NCBI GenBank assembly: GCA_028279985.1
Contig: JANQMR010000037.1
Span: forward strand, 186,001-250,000
Direction of reading: 5' to 3'
Length of the DNA: 64,000 bases
Origin: Woeseiaceae bacterium
GTDB lineage: Bacteria; Pseudomonadota; Gammaproteobacteria; Steroidobacterales; Woeseiaceae
The notes beneath the pieces were generated by a model. That model searched no databases. It was not told where the DNA came from and was given only the letters and a program-made list of their open reading frames with translations. This document shows, in pieces, positions 61,026-64,000 of the stretch (its first letter is position 1; each line of letters begins with the position of its first letter). A program made the position numbers and the translations under genes.

Positions 61026-63122
61026 TCAGCGCGTAAACGACGGTGGGTGTCCGGCATCGACATTCAGGATGTTCCCTGTCGATTTGGCCGAAGCCTCAGA
61101 CGCGAAGAAGTAGACGGCTTCCGCTACGTCCTCGGGGAAGACGCTGCGCTTCAGCAGGCTGCGCCGGCGATAGTGTTCCTCCAGCTCATCGTCCTGAAGA
61201 TCATAGGAAGCCGCCCTATCCGCGCGCCATGCGCCATTCCAGATCCTCGACCCGCGCAACACCGCATCCGGATTGACGACATTACAACGAACGCCAATCG
61301 GTCCGCCCTCCAGCGCGACTGCGCGCGAAAGCTGCACCTCGGCGGCTTTTGCCGTGCTGTAGGCTGAGGCGTTCGGCGAAGCCACAAGGCCGTTCTTGCT
61401 CGCGACCATAATGATGGACCCGCCGATCTCCTGTTTCTTGAGCACTTTGAATACCTCACGGCTCGTCAGGAAATAACCGGTAGCGAGGACGGCCAGATTC
61501 TCGTCCCACACCGACAAACTCGTCTCGTCGATTGGCGCCGACGATGCAATACCGGCGTTGGACACGCAGATATCGATACCTCCGAATTCGACCGCCGCAT
61601 AGTCTACCGCTGCACGGACTGAATTCTCGACGGTTACATCGCTGCGCACGCCGCGAACCATGTCCGACCCATACTGTTCAGTCAGTTCAGCCACGGCCTC
61701 GTCGAGCGCGCCCTGATCGATGTCCGACACGACGACGCAGGCGCCCTCGTCCAGAAAGCGACGGGCCGTCGCCTTGCCTATACCGCCCGCGCCGCCGGTC
61801 ACGAGCGCTATCCTTCCGGCGAGGCTCTTCGGCTTCGGCATTCGTTGCAGCTTCGCCTCCTCGAGCAGCCAATACTCGATATCGAAAGCTTCCTGCTCGT
61901 CGAGCCCGACATACTCGCTGACGCCGCTGGCTTCCCGCATGACGTTGACCGCATTCACGTAAAACTCTCCGGCTATCCTCGCCGTCGGCTTGTCCTTTGC
62001 GAAGGTCATCATTCCTATACCCGGCACCAGGTAGACGACGGCATTCGGATCACGCATGGCCGGGCTGTCGTCGTGCTTGCAGCGCTCATAGTAGGCGGTG
62101 TAGGAAGCACGGTATTCTTCGAGCTTGGCGTCCAGATTCTCCGCTATCCTTGCAATTTCCGATTCCGTATCCAGTGCCGGATCGAAATCCACGACCAGCG
62201 GACGGATCTTCGTCCGCAGGAAGTGATCCGGGCAGGAAGTTCCGAGCGCGGCAAGTTCGGGGAGCCGGTTCGAATTCACGAATTGCAGAACTTCGGGCGA
62301 ATCATTGAAATGCCCTACCTTGTGTTGATTGCCGGTGATCTTCCCGCGGATCAAAGGCATCAGTTGCGCCGCGACAGATCGACGAGTCTCGGAATCGGGA
62401 CCTGCCTCATACCGCGACCCGCCAAACATCTCTTCCTTATTGTTACTTGCCAGCCAGTCGGTTGCCTGTTGTACGATCCGCAATGTCGTTTCGTAACATT
62501 CCTTCGAGCTGTCGCCCCATGTCAGCAGCCCGTGGCCAGCAAGAACCACACCCACGTAGTTGGGATTATCACGAACGGTCTGCCCGAGCAGTAGGCCCAG
62601 ATCGTATCCCGGCCTCTGCCAGGACAACCATCCCACCATCCCACCGAACACGGTCTTCGTCAATGACTCACTGTCTTTCGCACACGCAATCGCGATCACC
62701 GAGTCCGGGTGCATGTGATCGACATGCCTGTAGGAAACATAGGCGTGCAGCGGTGTGTCGATGCTCGCCGCGCGTGGATTCAGGTTGAAGGTGCAATGCG
62801 GCAGGTAGGCAACCATCTCGTCTTCATACTGTCGCCCCCTGTAGAGCTTCTTAAGCTGCTCGAGCTTGTCGATATAGAGCGTCGAGAAACCGTCGAGACC
62901 CATGCTGCCCAGATCTCCGCCGGATCCCTTGACCCAGAGAACGGTTTCCGACCTGCCTGTCAGCGGGTCCTTCTCCTCGATCTTTGCCGACGTATTGCCA
63001 CCGCCGTAATTCGTCAGGCGTAGATCGGAGCCAAGCAGATTCGAGCGATAGCGAAGCAGCTCCGGCTCGCTCATCGCCTTCGCCAGCTTGTCGTCCCATT
63101 TGTTCTCTAGCGTTACGGGCAC
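61026..63122 (-). CDS. Bifunctional rhamnulose-1-phosphate aldolase / lactaldehyde dehydrogenase
   Basis: The product is 698 residues. Residues about 1-400 are a class II aldolase (LRLTNYGGGNTSAKIEEKDP, VSYRHVDHMHPDSVIAIACA, VGVVLAGHGLLTWGDSSKEC). Residues about 440-698 are an SDR (RIALVTGGAGGIGKATARRF, CVSNAGIASSAP, YSTAKAAEVQLSRAVALEGG). This fusion (RhaD/RhaE type) splits L-rhamnulose 1-phosphate to dihydroxyacetone phosphate and L-lactaldehyde and then oxidises the aldehyde to L-lactate. It is 18 bp from rhaI. Confidence 0.93.
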   Translation of the reverse strand: MPVTLENKWDDKLAKAMSEPELLRYRSNLLGSDLRLTNYGGGNTSAKIEEKDPLTGRSETVLWVKGSGGDLGSMGLDGFSTLYIDKLEQLKKLYRGRQYEDEMVAYLPHCTFNLNPRAASIDTPLHAYVSYRHVDHMHPDSVIAIACAKDSESLTKTVFGGMVGWLSWQRPGYDLGLLLGQTVRDNPNYVGVVLAGHGLLTWGDSSKECYETTLRIVQQATDWLASNNKEEMFGGSRYEAGPDSETRRSVAAQLMPLIRGKITGNQHKVGHFNDSPEVLQFVNSNRLPELAALGTSCPDHFLRTKIRPLVVDFDPALDTESEIARIAENLDAKLEEYRASYTAYYERCKHDDSPAMRDPNAVVYLVPGIGMMTFAKDKPTARIAGEFYVNAVNVMREASGVSEYVGLDEQEAFDIEYWLLEEAKLQRMPKPKSLAGRIALVTGGAGGIGKATARRFLDEGACVVVSDIDQGALDEAVAELTEQYGSDMVRGVRSDVTVENSVRAAVDYAAVEFGGIDICVSNAGIASSAPIDETSLSVWDENLAVLATGYFLTSREVFKVLKKQEIGGSIIMVASKNGLVASPNASAYSTAKAAEVQLSRAVALEGGPIGVRCNVVNPDAVLRGSRIWNGAWRADRAASYDLQDDELEEHYRRRSLLKRSVFPEDVAEAVYFFASEASAKSTGNILNVDAGHPPSFTR

Positions 63123-63212
63123 AGTTGCCTAGCCTTCATTTTCATTGAATAAATGCCATCGTCGTTCGGGTTTCAGCCATAACAAGGCCGACACAAGCTC
63201 GTCCAATCTCCA

Positions 63213-63250
63213 CCAGGGAACCTCTGCACAAGTCCAGCGAGGCTCCCTAG
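63213..63250. repeat. CTAG-ended palindromic element, short copy
   Basis: Arms AGGGAACCTC (63215-63224) and GAGGCTCCCT (63239-63248) are inverted with one mismatch. The sequence matches the left arm of the element at 25077 (AGGGAnCCTCTGCAnnAGTC). The terminal CTAG (63247-63250) contains the sulfatase stop codon. Confidence 0.55.
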
Positions 63251-64000
63251 CGATCCGCTCGTGCCGGGCGCAGCAGCGGGTGCAGGCCCCACTCGAGCCT
63301 GCGTTCCGCATCGAATTCCGGATTCAAGGTCGGCATCTCCGCGCCAACGTCATCCCGCCAAACTCGCAATGTCTCTGCGAGCGCGGCCGCTTCCGCCGGC
63401 CGCTCTACCGCCAGGTTGCGCGATTCGGCGATGTCCTTGCTCAGGTCGTACAACTCGATCTCGCCGCTATCGTAGAATTCTATGAGCTTGCTGGTGCCCT
63501 GCACTATCGCCCCTGCCGGCCGCGAATGGTGATAGTGCGGGTAGTGAAAGAAGATCGGTCTATCCACACTGTTTTCTTCGCCTGACAGAACGGGCCGGAG
63601 ATCGATTCCGTCCAGCGGCTGATCGGGCAATGACGCCCCCGCCACGCCCAGGAAAGTAGGATAGAAATCGACCGTCGACACCGGTACGGCGGAGCGGCTG
63701 TTCGGTGGTACGACGCCTGGCCAGCGGACAATCATCGGGACCCGTATACCCCCCTCGTACAACGAGCCTTTCTCGTTCCTGAGCGGCACATTCGTAGTCA
63801 CGACAACGCCATCAGCCTTGTCGAATCGTTCGGACAGGCCGCCATTATCGGAGGTGAACACGATCATCGTACTGTCGGTGAGTCCAAGTTCGTCGATCGA
63901 GTCGAGAATCCGACGGAGACTGTCGTCGACATGCTCGATCATCGCGGCATACCGGGGGTTGTAAACACCCTCGACATCGGGCACGGGTTTCCGCTCGTAT
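63247..64000 (-). CDS. Sulfatase, 5' end outside the window
   Basis: The visible part is the C-terminal about 250 residues of a formylglycine-type sulfatase: MIVFTSDNGGLSERF, EKGSLYEGGIRVPMIVRWPG, VSTVDFYPTFLGVAGASLP and LYDLSKDIAESRNLAVERP. The C-x-P-x-R activation motif and signal peptide lie beyond 64000. The frame is open to the window end (YERKPVPDVEGVYNP). It is 124 bp upstream of the rhamnose genes on the same strand, so it probably removes sulfate from a rhamnose-containing polysaccharide such as ulvan. Confidence 0.85.
   Translation of the reverse strand, partial: YERKPVPDVEGVYNPRYAAMIEHVDDSLRRILDSIDELGLTDSTMIVFTSDNGGLSERFDKADGVVVTTNVPLRNEKGSLYEGGIRVPMIVRWPGVVPPNSRSAVPVSTVDFYPTFLGVAGASLPDQPLDGIDLRPVLSGEENSVDRPIFFHYPHYHHSRPAGAIVQGTSKLIEFYDSGEIELYDLSKDIAESRNLAVERPAEAAALAETLRVWRDDVGAEMPTLNPEFDAERRLEWGLHPLLRPARADR

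Overview
The window looks like a chromosomal segment of a GC-rich, Gram-negative proteobacterium, probably a gammaproteobacterium that feeds on polysaccharides. Three large TonB-dependent receptors, an RND efflux pump, periplasmic lipoproteins and proteobacterial-type sugar operons support this. The taxon is inferred from gene content only. I saw no rRNA, tRNA, CRISPR array or intact transposase.

Layout. (1) 1-5.3 kb: a leftward group of two exported proteins with related alpha/beta-barrel-like domains, a small protein and a BTAD-type regulator. A DUF3052 protein, an exported PHP/lamin-tail protein and a decayed gene tail with a 43-bp tandem repeat follow. (2) 5.3-17.3 kb: a cobalamin salvage, assembly and uptake block, cobT-cobS-cobC-cobO, a cobalamin riboswitch, btuB-btuF-btuC-btuD-cobQ-cbiB-cobD, and convergent cobU. 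(3) 17.4-32.0 kb: a divergent sugar locus built around an IclR regulator. The leftward arm is TonB receptor, GPH symporter, GH172 (DUF2961) glycosidase, FucU mutarotase, SDR and FAH-family hydrolase. The rightward arm is fuconate-type dehydratase, aldo-keto reductase, lactonase, XylX-like dehydratase and 2-oxoglutarate-semialdehyde dehydrogenase. Together they make a coherent route for L-fucose and for its stereochemical analogue D-arabinose, fed by a possible D-arabinofuranosidase. (4) 32-38.6 kb: a patchy accessory stretch with a TonB-like protein, an AbiEi-like regulator next to an orphan HigA-like antitoxin, a CrtI-like oxidoreductase, two truncated genes meeting head to head, and a toxin-antitoxin pair. 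(5) 38.7-44.7 kb: a TonB receptor, two aspartoacylase/succinylglutamate-desuccinylase family proteins and a DUF819 membrane protein, with shared palindromes in the control regions. (6) 44.7-49.3 kb: accessory genes, Fic/VbhA-like, RelE/Xre and hypothetical genes, plus HicA and DUF1761 remnants. (7) 49.3-56.3 kb: an RND pump, its adaptor and a TetR regulator, then a hipBA-like pair. (8) 56.4-64 kb: an L-rhamnose operon (sulfatase, aldolase/dehydrogenase fusion, isomerase, kinase, NCS1-type permease, 55-residue membrane protein), suggesting use of a sulfated rhamnose-containing algal polysaccharide.

The most interesting points are the possible D-arabinan/L-fucose system with its two-branch lower pathway and shared operator-like palindromes, and a set of short CTAG-ended palindromic elements that sit on or beside gene 3' ends.
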